Source: DATCVR01 sp036566745 (GTDB lineage Bacteria > Actinomycetota > Actinomycetes > Jiangellales > Jiangellaceae). Taken from it: 17,720 nucleotides of DNA. The position numbers and the translations under genes were made by a program. Under the pieces are notes generated by a model. It did not search any database. It saw only the letters and a list, made by a program, of their open reading frames with translations, and was not told the origin of the DNA. Location: contig DATCVR010000319.1 of the NCBI GenBank assembly GCA_036566745.1, positions 1 through 17,720 on the forward strand. The letters are read 5' to 3'. Below are positions 1 through 6,704 of this stretch, one piece after another. Positions within the stretch are counted from its first letter, which is position 1; each line of letters opens with the position of its first letter.

Positions 1-24
1 GTCGGCCAGCGGGAACGCCGAACT

Positions 25-61
25 CCGCGACGGGGAGCCGGCCTATCGGGCCCCGTCGCGG
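25..61. terminator. Hairpin with 11-bp perfect stem
   Basis: CCGCGACGGGG (25-35) is perfectly complementary to CCCCGTCGCGG (51-61), around a 15-nt loop. No T-run follows on either strand, so it is not a textbook intrinsic terminator, although tail-less hairpins are commonly proposed as terminators in actinobacteria. It could serve serA read-through on the minus strand or a gene to the left of the window. Confidence 0.4.
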
Positions 62-185
62 CAGCTAAGAATGCGTACCGACCACTGCATGACCCCACGC
101 ACGTTACGCCCGGCTATCGCAGCTGTCTTGCTGAATGGGCACCCGTCTCAAATATCGAGATGACGTCCGGGTCCCGAACCGGGTA

Positions 186-228
186 CGACCCGGCGTTCAC
201 CACAGCTCTCGTGGTGAACGCCGGGTCG
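186..228. terminator. Strong hairpin, 18-bp perfect stem, downstream of serA
   Basis: CGACCCGGCGTTCACCAC (186-203) pairs perfectly with 211-228 around a 7-nt loop (204-210). It starts about 78 bases past the serA stop on the transcribed minus strand, which is where a transcription terminator is expected. There is no U-tract, so the assignment rests on stem strength and position only. A perfect 18-bp palindrome could also be a protein site or repeat element. Confidence 0.5.
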
Positions 229-305
229 CTCCGACGGGTCATGACAACCCGTATGACGGCCGCCGTGGGTCCCCACCCGAAGCAGTGCCTGGCGAGGGTC
301 CGCGA

Positions 306-1895
306 TCAGTTCTCGAGGTCGACCGTGCGACCCCACTCGGCACCGATCGCGGCGACGATGTCGTCGAGCACCTGGGCCGGGATCGCCTGGTCGACGGTCA
401 TGGCGACCAGCGCGTGGCCACCCTTGGTGTCGCGGCTGACCTGCATGCCGGCGATGTTGACGTCGGCCTCGCCGAGCACTCGCCCGACGATGCCCACGAC
501 GCCCGGGCGGTCCTTGTAGCGCAGGAACGCCATGTGTTCGCTGGGCTCGACCTCGATGTCGTGCTCGAGAACCTCGACCAGCTTCTCGACGTGCTTCGGC
601 CCGGTGATGGTGCCCGACACGGACACCGCCCGGCCGTCGGCCAGCACACCGCGCACGGTGACCAGGTTGCGGTAGTCCGGCGACTCCTCGTCGGTGACCA
701 GCCGCACCTCGACCCCGCGGTCGGCGGCGATCACCGGCGCGTTGACGTAGGACACCTGGTCCTCGACGACGTCGGCGAACACGCCCTTGAGCGCGGCCAG
801 CTCGAGGATCTTGACGTCGTGGACGACGATCTCGCCGCGCACCTCGACGTCGAGCTGGGTCGCGACGCCACCGGCGAGCGCGGTGAAGATGCGGCCGAGC
901 TTCTCCGCCAGCGGAATGCCAGGGCGTACGTCCTCCGCGATCGCACCACCCTTGACGTTGACGGCGTCGGGGACGAGCTCGCCGGCCAGCGCCTGCCGCA
1001 CCGACTTCGCCACCGCGACGCCGGCCTTCTCCTGCGCCTCCTCGGTGGACGCACCGAGGTGCGGGGTGACGACGACCGACTCGAACTCGAACAGCGGCGA
1101 CTCGGTGGTGGGCTCGGTGGCGAAGACGTCGATGCCGGCGCCGGCGACCCGCCCCTCCTTGAGCGCCATGGCCAGCGCGTGCTCGTCGACGATGCCACCG
1201 CGGGCGGCGTTGATGATGCGGACCGTGGGCTTGACCTTGGTCAGCGCGTGCTCGTCGATGAGGCCGATGGTCTCGGGCGTCTTGGGCAGGTGGATCGAGA
1301 TGAAGTCGCTCTCGGCGAGCAGCTCATCGAGGGAGACGCTGCGCACCCCCATCTGAGCGGCCCGGGCGGCCGGCACGTAGGGGTCGTACGCGATGACCTT
1401 GGTGCCGAAGGCCGACAGGCGCTGGGCCACGAGCACGCCGATGCGGCCGAGGCCGACGATGCCGACGGTCTTCTCGTACAGCTCGGCACCACCGAATTTG
1501 CTGCGCTTCCACTCGCCGCTCTTGAGCGAGGAGTTGGCCGGGGCGATGTTGCGTGCCGTGGCCAGGAGGAGCCCGACGGCGAGCTCGGCAGCGCTGACGA
1601 TGTTGGACGTGGGCGCGTTGACGACCATGACGCCGGCCTGGGTGGCGGCCTTGACGTCGACGTTGTCGAGGCCGACGCCGGCCCGGGCGATGACCTTGAG
1701 CTGCTTGGCAGCGGCGATGGCCTCGGCGTCGACCTTGGTGGCGCTGCGGACGAGGATCGCGTCGACGTCAGCGATGGCCGGCAGCAGGGCTGCGCGGTCG
1801 GCGCCGTCGGCGAATCGGATCTCGAAGTCAGGACCGAGTGCCTCGACGGTCGCCGGCGAGAGTTCTTCGGCGATGAGAACGACGGGCTTGCTCAC
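306..1895 (-). CDS. serA: D-3-phosphoglycerate dehydrogenase
   Basis: Catalyses NAD-dependent oxidation of 3-phosphoglycerate to 3-phosphohydroxypyruvate, the first committed step of serine synthesis, in the cytoplasm. The 529-residue product has the length of long (type I, mycobacterial-type) SerA. Visible are the Rossmann motif GLGRIG at 148-153, catalytic R232 (in NAARGG), E261 and H279 (in TPHLG), an intervening substrate-binding domain at about 315-450, and a C-terminal ACT domain at about 455-529 (from HMAFLRYKDRPGVVGIVG), the usual serine-feedback domain. The GTG start at 1893-1895 is chosen because it gives the family N-terminus VSKPVVLIAEE and has AGAGGG upstream; the open frame continues to 2639 but that extension is not SerA-like. 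It is on the same strand as ilvBNC but about 13.5 kb away, and ends before strong hairpins. Confidence 0.97.
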   Translation of the reverse strand: MSKPVVLIAEELSPATVEALGPDFEIRFADGADRAALLPAIADVDAILVRSATKVDAEAIAAAKQLKVIARAGVGLDNVDVKAATQAGVMVVNAPTSNIVSAAELAVGLLLATARNIAPANSSLKSGEWKRSKFGGAELYEKTVGIVGLGRIGVLVAQRLSAFGTKVIAYDPYVPAARAAQMGVRSVSLDELLAESDFISIHLPKTPETIGLIDEHALTKVKPTVRIINAARGGIVDEHALAMALKEGRVAGAGIDVFATEPTTESPLFEFESVVVTPHLGASTEEAQEKAGVAVAKSVRQALAGELVPDAVNVKGGAIAEDVRPGIPLAEKLGRIFTALAGGVATQLDVEVRGEIVVHDVKILELAALKGVFADVVEDQVSYVNAPVIAADRGVEVRLVTDEESPDYRNLVTVRGVLADGRAVSVSGTITGPKHVEKLVEVLEHDIEVEPSEHMAFLRYKDRPGVVGIVGRVLGEADVNIAGMQVSRDTKGGHALVAMTVDQAIPAQVLDDIVAAIGAEWGRTVDLEN

Positions 1896-1963
1896 GTGGG
1901 GTTTCACCCTCTTTTGCGTCGTGCTGGATGGGGCGAGCGCGACACTGGGCCCGGTCGCGCACG

Positions 1964-1993
1964 AGTGTAGCGCCAATGCTGGCAGTGTCTCGA
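1964..1993 (-). promoter_or_regulatory. Candidate serA promoter
   Basis: On the minus strand, TACACT (1969-1964) fits an actinobacterial -10 hexamer, with TCGAGA (1993-1988) 18 bases upstream as a weak -35 (4 of 6 matches to TTGACA). Transcription would begin near 1957 and give a leader of about 60 nt before the serA GTG. Prediction by eye only. Confidence 0.3.
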
Positions 1994-2039
1994 CCTGCCG
2001 GGCCAGCCGAGCCGCCCGGCATGTGCTTGGGTGATCGGC

Positions 2040-2309
2040 ATGGGCAGACACACGGGCATTCCCGGGCCGGGCGACAGCCGCGAACCGGTGGCCGACGTCC
2101 TCGCCGGGCTCGAGCTCCATCCTCTCGAATCGGGCGACACCCCCATCGAGGCCTTCGTGTTGATCAAGGTGCTGCTGGCCAGCGGTCACACCAGCTGGGC
2201 CTACCGCACCACCCATCGGCTCAATCGCGAGGAGCTGCTCGGGGCGCTGGTCGTGCAGGTGGACGTATTGCGCAAGGAACTGCGCGACGAATGGGACGAC
2301 GAGGACTGA
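2040..2309 (+). CDS. Small hypothetical protein (89 aa)
   Basis: I do not recognise this protein. It looks genuinely coding: almost every codon ends in G or C, and the frame uses balanced residues (for example PIEAFVLIKVLLASGHTSWAY and LLGALVVQVDVLRKELRDEW). The N-terminal 25 residues are Gly/Pro-rich and probably flexible; the rest is likely alpha-helical, with an acidic end (DEWDDED). There is no signal peptide or membrane segment, so a cytoplasmic location is likely. The start is either ATG 2040 or the in-frame GTG 2031; neither has a clear ribosome site, so the transcript may be leaderless. It is divergent from serA (135-144 nt between the starts) and convergent with alkB, whose stop is 10 bases away. 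Function unknown. Confidence 0.65.
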   Translation: MGRHTGIPGPGDSREPVADVLAGLELHPLESGDTPIEAFVLIKVLLASGHTSWAYRTTHRLNREELLGALVVQVDVLRKELRDEWDDED

Positions 2310-2319
2310 CCGCCTGGCG

Positions 2320-2952
2320 TCACCGCACCCCGTGGGGCCGGAACTGGACGCTGATGCGGGGCCCCACCGGCCGCGCGGTCTTGGGCACGGCGTGCTCCCA
2401 GGTGCGCTGGCACGAGCCGCCCATGACCAGAAGATCGCCGTGGCCGAGGGCGAAGCGCCGGGTGGCACCGCCGCCACGGGGCCGCAGCAGGAGCGATCGC
2501 GGCGCGCCGAACGACGCGATGGCCACCATGGTGTCCTCGTGGCGGCTGCGCCCGATGGTGTCGCCGTGCCAGGCCACGCTGTCGTCGCCGTCGCGGTAGT
2601 AGCACAGCCCGGCCGTGACGAAGTCCTCGCCCAGCTCACGGCGATAGTGGGCGTTCAGCGCCCCACGCGCGGTCTCGAGCAGCGGGTGGGGCAGCTCGGC
2701 GCGCTCGTCGTAGAAGCACACCAGCCGCGGCACGTCGACCATGCGGTCGTACATCTGGCGGCGCTCGGCCCGCCACGGCACGTCGTTGACCAGCTGTGTG
2801 AACACCTCGTCCGAGCCGCTGATCCAGCCCGGGCACGTGTCGATCCAGGCATCGGCGGCAAGCCGGGTGCGGCTGACCGAGCCGGCGAGACCGCCCACCG
2901 CGGCGCCACCCGCGATCGCGTCGAGCAGGGAACCCTGGAAAGTCACCGTCAT
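2320..2952 (-). CDS. alkB: AlkB-family 2-oxoglutarate/Fe(II)-dependent dioxygenase
   Basis: Predicted oxidative DNA-alkylation repair enzyme that demethylates lesions such as 1-methyladenine and 3-methylcytosine, using Fe(II), O2 and 2-oxoglutarate. The 210-residue protein is about the size of E. coli AlkB. The iron-binding HxD pair is H129/D131 in AWHGDT; the distal His is H187 in TWEHAVPK, and the 2-oxoglutarate arginines are in GPRISVQFR (R199, R205). Upstream residues 112-122 (VTAGLCYYRDG) fit the nucleotide-recognition part of the fold. ATG 2950-2952 is the first plausible start; there is no Shine-Dalgarno, and TACGAT at 2964-2959 would make it leaderless. An SOS-type box overlaps the promoter. 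Alkylated RNA or protein substrates are possible in this family, so DNA as substrate is inferred. Confidence 0.9.
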   Translation of the reverse strand: MTVTFQGSLLDAIAGGAAVGGLAGSVSRTRLAADAWIDTCPGWISGSDEVFTQLVNDVPWRAERRQMYDRMVDVPRLVCFYDERAELPHPLLETARGALNAHYRRELGEDFVTAGLCYYRDGDDSVAWHGDTIGRSRHEDTMVAIASFGAPRSLLLRPRGGGATRRFALGHGDLLVMGGSCQRTWEHAVPKTARPVGPRISVQFRPHGVR

Positions 2953-2958
2953 GACGTC

Positions 2959-2987
2959 ATCGTACGCCAGATTCGAACAGGCGTTCT
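2959..2987 (-). promoter_or_regulatory. SOS (LexA/DinR-type) box in the alkB promoter
   Basis: CGAACAGGCGTTCT (2974-2987) matches the Gram-positive/actinobacterial LexA consensus CGAACRNRYGTTYC at 13 of 14 positions and has the inverted GAAC-N4-GTTC core. On the minus strand a -10 candidate TACGAT (2964-2959) lies about 6 bases before the alkB ATG, so the box covers the -35 region and part of the spacer, where a repressor would block transcription. LexA control of alkB is inferred; no lexA gene is in the window. Confidence 0.6.
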
Positions 2988-3014
2988 ATCAATCAACCGA
3001 CAGACCTTCACGTC

Positions 3015-3032
3015 TTGACAAACAATATTGTC
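3015..3032. promoter_or_regulatory. AT-rich palindrome, candidate ArsR operator/promoter
   Basis: ACAATATTGT (3022-3031) is a perfect palindrome and one of the few AT-rich spots in the window. It contains TATTGT, which fits a -10 element 19-24 bases before the ArsR start codon, and TTGACA lies just upstream at 3015-3020. ArsR-type regulators commonly bind such palindromes at their own promoter, so autorepression of the plus-strand pair is likely. It lies in the same intergenic region as the SOS box but does not overlap it. Confidence 0.4.
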
Positions 3033-3049
3033 GGTGACACGGTGTTCCC

Positions 3050-3667
3050 ATGTTGGACGTAGCGGTGATCGACGACCCGGCCGCGGCCGAGGTCTCGCTG
3101 GATCCGATGCGGTCTCGGCTGCTGGCCGAGCTCGCCGAGCCGGCATCGGCGACGATGCTGGCGGCCAAGGTCGGACTGGCCCGCCAGAAGGTCAACTACC
3201 ACCTCAAGGCACTCGAGCGGCACGGTCTGGTCGAGCTGGTCGAGGAGCGGCGCAAGGGCAACGTCAACGAGCGCGTCATGCGCGCCACGGCGGCGTCCTA
3301 CGTCATCTCCCCCGCGGCCCTGTCGGCGGTCGAGCCCGACCCGTCCCGGTCACCCGACCGGCTCTCGGCCCGGTGGCTGCTGGCGGTCTCGGCGCGGCTC
3401 GTCCGCGACGTCGGCACCTTGATCACCGGAGCAGCCAAGGCCCGTAAGCGGCTGGCGACGTTCGCCCTCGACGGCGAGGTGCGTTTCGCCTCGCCGGCCG
3501 ACCGGGCGGCCTTCGCCGACGAACTCGCCTCGGCGGTGACCACCCTCGTCGGCAAGTACCACGACGAGAGCGCCGAGGCCGGGCGTCCCCACCGCATCGT
3601 CGTCGCCCTTCACCCGGCGATCACCACACCCACCTCTGAGCACGACACCACCGAACGGGAGCACTGA
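3050..3667 (+). CDS. ArsR-family winged-helix transcriptional regulator
   Basis: Predicted cytoplasmic DNA-binding repressor of 205 residues. Residues 17-80 form a winged helix-turn-helix of the ArsR (HTH_20) kind: LDPMRSRLLAELAEPASATM, then the recognition helix region RQKVNYHLKALERHGLVELVE (45-65) and a wing with the charged loop EERRKGNVNERV. The remaining 120 residues have no metal-binding Cys motif and may mediate dimerisation or ligand sensing. The stop codon overlaps the start of the SRPBCC gene (TGATG at 3665-3669), so the two are probably translationally coupled. Such regulator plus SRPBCC pairs recur across actinobacteria, where the regulator is thought to control its partner. There is no Shine-Dalgarno before ATG 3050; an AT-rich palindrome lies about 20 bases upstream. 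Confidence 0.88.
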   Translation: MLDVAVIDDPAAAEVSLDPMRSRLLAELAEPASATMLAAKVGLARQKVNYHLKALERHGLVELVEERRKGNVNERVMRATAASYVISPAALSAVEPDPSRSPDRLSARWLLAVSARLVRDVGTLITGAAKARKRLATFALDGEVRFASPADRAAFADELASAVTTLVGKYHDESAEAGRPHRIVVALHPAITTPTSEHDTTEREH

Positions 3668-4413
3668 TGGCACACGAGTTCCAGGTCAACAAGGAGATCG
3701 CCGTCGACGCGAGCCCGGAGCAGGTCTGGGACGCGATCGCCACGGGTCCGGGCATCGACTCCTGGTTCATGGGACGCAACCACGTCGAGCCGGGCCTGGG
3801 CGGCACCGTCCGCCAGGAGCTGTTCGGCGAGACCGGCGAGTCCACCATCACGGCGTGGGAGCCGCGCAAGCACCTCGCCTACCGCAGTTCAGAGGCCGAC
3901 GACGGCACGTTCATGGCCTTCGAGTTGCTCATCGAGGGCCGCGAAGGCGGTAGCACGGTCGTCCGGTTCGTCCATAGCGGCGCCCTGGGCGACGACTGGG
4001 AAGCCGAGTACGACGCCCTGCGCGAGGGCGACGGCATGTACCTGCAGAAGCTGGCCCAGTACGTCGAGCACTTCCAGGGCCGCGCGTCGCGGCACAACGT
4101 GTTCGCGGTGGGCCCGCAGAGCGCCGACTATCCCGGTGTGTGGGCGGCGTTCGCCGGTGCGCTCGGTGTCAGCGGCGAGGTGCGCGAAGGCGCTCCGGTG
4201 CGGGTGGCCGTCGACGGTCTCCCGCCGGCCGACGGCGTAGTCGGGTTCGTCCTCGAGCCGAAGTTCATCGGCGTGCGCACGGACGACTCGCTGTACATGT
4301 TCATCCACGGCTTCCGGGACGGTGTGGTCGTCGAACAGCACATCTTCGGCGACCTCGACGGCGCCGCGGCCGACCAGGCCTGGCAGTCCTGGCTGGAGGC
4401 CAGCGTCGCCTGA
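3667..4413 (+). CDS. SRPBCC (AHSA1/START-like) domain protein
   Basis: A 248-residue cytoplasmic protein. Its N-terminal 140 residues match the SRPBCC/AHSA1 ligand-binding fold: EIAVDASPEQVWDAIATGPG (10-29), then SWFMG, the beta-hairpin core, and a long C-terminal helix around YLQKLAQYVEHFQ. About 100 further residues (HNVFAVGPQSADYPGVWAAF onward) look like a second alpha/beta unit not needed by the minimal fold. The family binds hydrophobic ligands or acts in polyketide, toxin or co-chaperone roles, so the exact job is unknown. The start codon overlaps the ArsR stop by one base, indicating a two-gene operon. The gene is convergent with the GNAT acetyltransferase; a hairpin lies in the 72-nt gap. 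Confidence 0.85.
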   Translation: MAHEFQVNKEIAVDASPEQVWDAIATGPGIDSWFMGRNHVEPGLGGTVRQELFGETGESTITAWEPRKHLAYRSSEADDGTFMAFELLIEGREGGSTVVRFVHSGALGDDWEAEYDALREGDGMYLQKLAQYVEHFQGRASRHNVFAVGPQSADYPGVWAAFAGALGVSGEVREGAPVRVAVDGLPPADGVVGFVLEPKFIGVRTDDSLYMFIHGFRDGVVVEQHIFGDLDGAAADQAWQSWLEASVA

Positions 4414-4437
4414 CGCCTCCCAGGGGCGTGGTCACCA

Positions 4438-4474
4438 GGCGCGTGGCGCGGTTCCCCCGGCCGCGTCACGCGCC
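4438..4474. terminator. Hairpin between convergent genes
   Basis: GGCGCGTGGCGCGG (4438-4451) pairs with CCGCGTCACGCGCC (4461-4474) with one mismatch around a 9-nt loop. It sits in the 72-nt gap between the convergent SRPBCC and GNAT genes, so a bidirectional terminator is the natural reading. No T-tract is present. Confidence 0.5.
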
Positions 4475-4485
4475 ACAGGCACCAT

Positions 4486-4932
4486 TCACGACTGCGAAGC
4501 GCCCAACCACTTGCGGAAGTACGTCGCCGACTCCTCGTATCCCAATGCCTGATAGAAGTCCGCCGCCCGCCGGGTCGCCAGCGCGACCATCGCGCAATGC
4601 CGCCGCGAGGCCCAGTCCTCGAAGCCGGCCATGAGCGCACGCCCGAGCCCACGCGTGCGATGGCCGGCGTCGACCATGACCTCCTCGACCCAGCCGACCC
4701 GGCCATTGGCGAAGAACGTGAGATGGTCGAAACCGAGGAGGTAACCGCGGACACGACCGCCGACGACCGCCACCAGGACCACCGCGTTGGCGGCGTCCAG
4801 CAGCTCGGTGTAGGCGGCTTCGAAGGCATCCTGGGACACCGGGCCACTCGTGGCCAGCGCGGTAGCGAGAGCGGCCACGACGACGCGATCGGCCTCGGTT
4901 GCGGGCCGCACCTCGATCGTCGCCTGTGTCAT
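4486..4932 (-). CDS. GNAT-family N-acetyltransferase
   Basis: Predicted acetyl-CoA-dependent N-acetyltransferase of 148 residues; the substrate is unknown. The acetyl-CoA pyrophosphate loop RTRGLG (92-97) sits in the canonical motif A context VEEVMVDAGHRTRGLGRALM, and FYQALGYE (126-133) is the typical motif B end. The ATG at 4930-4932 is chosen over an upstream start at 5010 because GAGAGGA lies about six bases before it, and the protein then begins MTQATIEVRPATEAD, the usual GNAT first strand. It appears to be a single-gene unit: 204 nt separate it from the upstream AraC-type gene on the same strand, and it is convergent with the SRPBCC gene. Protein, small-molecule or antibiotic acetylation are all possible. 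Confidence 0.88.
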   Translation of the reverse strand: MTQATIEVRPATEADRVVVAALATALATSGPVSQDAFEAAYTELLDAANAVVLVAVVGGRVRGYLLGFDHLTFFANGRVGWVEEVMVDAGHRTRGLGRALMAGFEDWASRRHCAMVALATRRAADFYQALGYEESATYFRKWLGASQS

Positions 4933-5136
4933 GCCGTCCTCTCGGCTCACCTTTCCTGCGTCCCGATGCCGTGTCGGCTGCCGGTCGCTCGGACACCTTC
5001 TCACGGCCACGTCGTTGACAGCAGATGACGTGCACGCAGGAAGCCCGATCAGGCTCCTTTCGAATCGTTCTCGGTTTCACCGCGCCTGACCGGCCTGCGA
5101 AGATCACCACAGCCGAGAGAGGAAGACGGCGCAGAG

Positions 5137-6054
5137 TCAATGCGTCGTCGACCTGGACCGCAGCCGGCGCAGCATCCGGGCGTCCTCGAAGCCCACCGCA
5201 CGGGCCGCGGCCTCGACGGTCGCTCCGTGCCCGATGAGGTGCTCGGCGCGCTCGAGCCGGAGGGTCTGCTGGTACCGCAGCGGGGACATCCCGACGGTGC
5301 CGGCGAACAGCCGGGTCAGCGTCCGCTCGCTCACCCCCGACGTCGCGGCCAGGTCGGCCAGCCGCAGCTGGTCGCCGAAGCGGGCGTCGATCAGGTCCTG
5401 GACCCGGTGGACGGTGTCCCTGATGTGGGCACGATGCCGCAGGATCGCGCTGACCTGGGGCTCGTCGCCGTTGCGGCGGGTGTAGATCACCATCGACCGC
5501 GCCACCTTCGCCGCCGCTGCGGGACCGTGCCGGGTGGCCAGTAAGTGCAGGGCCAGGTCGATCCCGCTGGCGATCCCGGCGGAGGACACCACCCGGCCGT
5601 CTACGACGTAGAGCACGTCCCGGACGACGGTGGCCGCCGGGAACCGGGCGGCGAGGTGGTCCTGCAACTCGTGGTGGGTGGTGCACCGCCGTCCGTCCAG
5701 CAGGCCCGCTTGCCCGAGGGCGTACGCGCCCGCGCACACGCTCGCCACCGTCCCACCGGCGCGGTGGTGGTCGACCAGCCGCTGGAGACTCGCCGGGCCG
5801 GGTGGCTCTCCCCCGTCCGGACGCAGCGGGGAACGCCAGCCGGGCACGAGCACGAGGTCGTCCGGCTGGGTGTCGGGCCAGGTCGTCTCGGCCCGCAGCG
5901 GCAGGCCCTGCGCCGTGGGCACATCGGGCTGGTCGGCGACGTAGGTCAGCTCGTAGTCCAGCCCGAAGTCAGCCGCCGTGGAGAACACCTGGGCCGGACC
6001 GGCGAGGTCGAGCAGGTGCACCCGGGGTGCCAGCAGGAAGACGACGCGGGTCAC
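5137..6054 (-). CDS. GlxA-type AraC-family regulator with DJ-1/PfpI domain
   Basis: A 305-residue transcriptional regulator of the GlxA/FtrA type. Residues 1-175 form a DJ-1/PfpI (class I glutamine amidotransferase-like) sensor domain with a conserved Cys, C107, in ASVCAGAYALGQAGLLDG, followed by TTHHE and SAGIASGIDLALHL. Residues 215-300 are the double helix-turn-helix AraC domain (LADLAATSGVSERTLTRLF, then MSPLRYQQTLRLERAEHLI). The second HTH ends in MLRRLRSRSTTH, slightly shorter and more basic than usual. It starts with GTG 6054, overlapping the TGA of the preceding hydrolase gene by 4 bases (GTGA). It is therefore the last gene of an apparent three-gene operon and probably regulates it or a related metabolite response. 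The ligand is unknown. Confidence 0.9.
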   Translation of the reverse strand: MTRVVFLLAPRVHLLDLAGPAQVFSTAADFGLDYELTYVADQPDVPTAQGLPLRAETTWPDTQPDDLVLVPGWRSPLRPDGGEPPGPASLQRLVDHHRAGGTVASVCAGAYALGQAGLLDGRRCTTHHELQDHLAARFPAATVVRDVLYVVDGRVVSSAGIASGIDLALHLLATRHGPAAAAKVARSMVIYTRRNGDEPQVSAILRHRAHIRDTVHRVQDLIDARFGDQLRLADLAATSGVSERTLTRLFAGTVGMSPLRYQQTLRLERAEHLIGHGATVEAAARAVGFEDARMLRRLRSRSTTH

Positions 6055-6635
6055 GATCCGGTCAGCTCATCCACCGTGCCGATCGTCGCGAACCGCCCGG
6101 CGAGCGCGTATTCGGTGCGGACCACGATGTCGTCCGTGGACAACGTGCGCGGGTCGGCGAGGATCTCCTCGAGCGACCGGCCCTGGGGCGCGTCGCGGTG
6201 CTGGATCGGGAACGTCGCCGTGGCGTCGACGACGAACGTCACGTCGTAGCCGAGGTCCGACGCCACCCGGGTGGTGGTCTCGCAGCACTGCTCGGTCTGG
6301 ATCCCGCACACCACCAGCTCGCGCACGCCGTTGCTGGTCAGCAGCTGCTGGAGGTTGGTGGTGGTGAAGGCGTTGATGGAGGTCTTGGTGACGATCGCCT
6401 CGCCGACCGCGGGCTCGAGACCGGCCATGAGTCGCACGTGCCCCGAGGCCGGGTCGAACACGGTGCCGGTGCCGGGCTCGGAGTGCAGGACCCACACCAC
6501 GAGGTCGCCGCGGGACCTGGCCCGTTCGACCAGGCGGGCGACCTGCTCCACGATGGCGGGGTTCGACACGGCCGGCCAGTTGGGCCGCTGGCGGAAGGAC
6601 TCCTGGACGTCGACGACGATCAGCGCGGTGTTCAT
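6051..6635 (-). CDS. Isochorismatase-like cysteine hydrolase
   Basis: A 194-residue cytoplasmic hydrolase of the isochorismatase/nicotinamidase superfamily. The expected catalytic triad is visible: D9 in LIVVDVQESF, K84 in IVTKTSINAF, and C117 in GIQTEQCCETT, with the cis-peptide motif in front of it. The substrate cannot be told from sequence: members hydrolyse amides, carbamoyl groups or vinyl ethers. The second Cys directly after the nucleophile is mildly unusual. It begins with ATG 6633-6635, 69 bases after the alpha/beta hydrolase stop. Its stop overlaps the GTG start of the GlxA-type regulator, a pairing seen often between this enzyme class and GlxA-like regulators. Confidence 0.9.
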   Translation of the reverse strand: MNTALIVVDVQESFRQRPNWPAVSNPAIVEQVARLVERARSRGDLVVWVLHSEPGTGTVFDPASGHVRLMAGLEPAVGEAIVTKTSINAFTTTNLQQLLTSNGVRELVVCGIQTEQCCETTTRVASDLGYDVTFVVDATATFPIQHRDAPQGRSLEEILADPRTLSTDDIVVRTEYALAGRFATIGTVDELTGS

Positions 6636-6704
6636 GGCATCGATGATGCGCTCGCCGGAGCGGCCGGACCAGCTCTGATCCGGCCTGGATGCGGACCGAT
6701 CCGG

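Larger units (their letters stand above)
1..305. other. Intergenic region downstream of serA, no supported gene
   Basis: No reading frame here looks coding: the frames that cross it are only extensions of antisense frames over serA, without a ribosome site or a recognisable protein. What it does hold is two strong inverted repeats (25-61 and 186-228), both downstream of the serA stop codon at 306-308. The region therefore looks like a terminator-rich spacer. A gene could begin left of position 1; nothing inside the window shows which one. Confidence 0.6.

Noticed and set aside
1..305. tRNA or other small RNA gene in the gene-free stretch
   Set aside because: The two hairpins do not assemble into a cloverleaf and no acceptor-stem or T-loop sequence was seen.
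135..1970. 611-residue open frame on the plus strand over serA
   Set aside because: It runs antisense to an unmistakable serA, is extremely rich in Asp, Gly, Arg and Val as expected of a GC-rich shadow frame, and matches no family.
2040..2309. Toxin-antitoxin component
   Set aside because: There is no partner gene, no DNA-binding or nuclease motif and no typical toxin fold signature; small size alone is not evidence.
1896..2639. Upstream extension of the serA reading frame by about 250 residues
   Set aside because: The extension overlaps the small plus-strand gene and alkB, has no recognisable domain, and the serA start is fixed by the conserved N-terminus and ribosome site.
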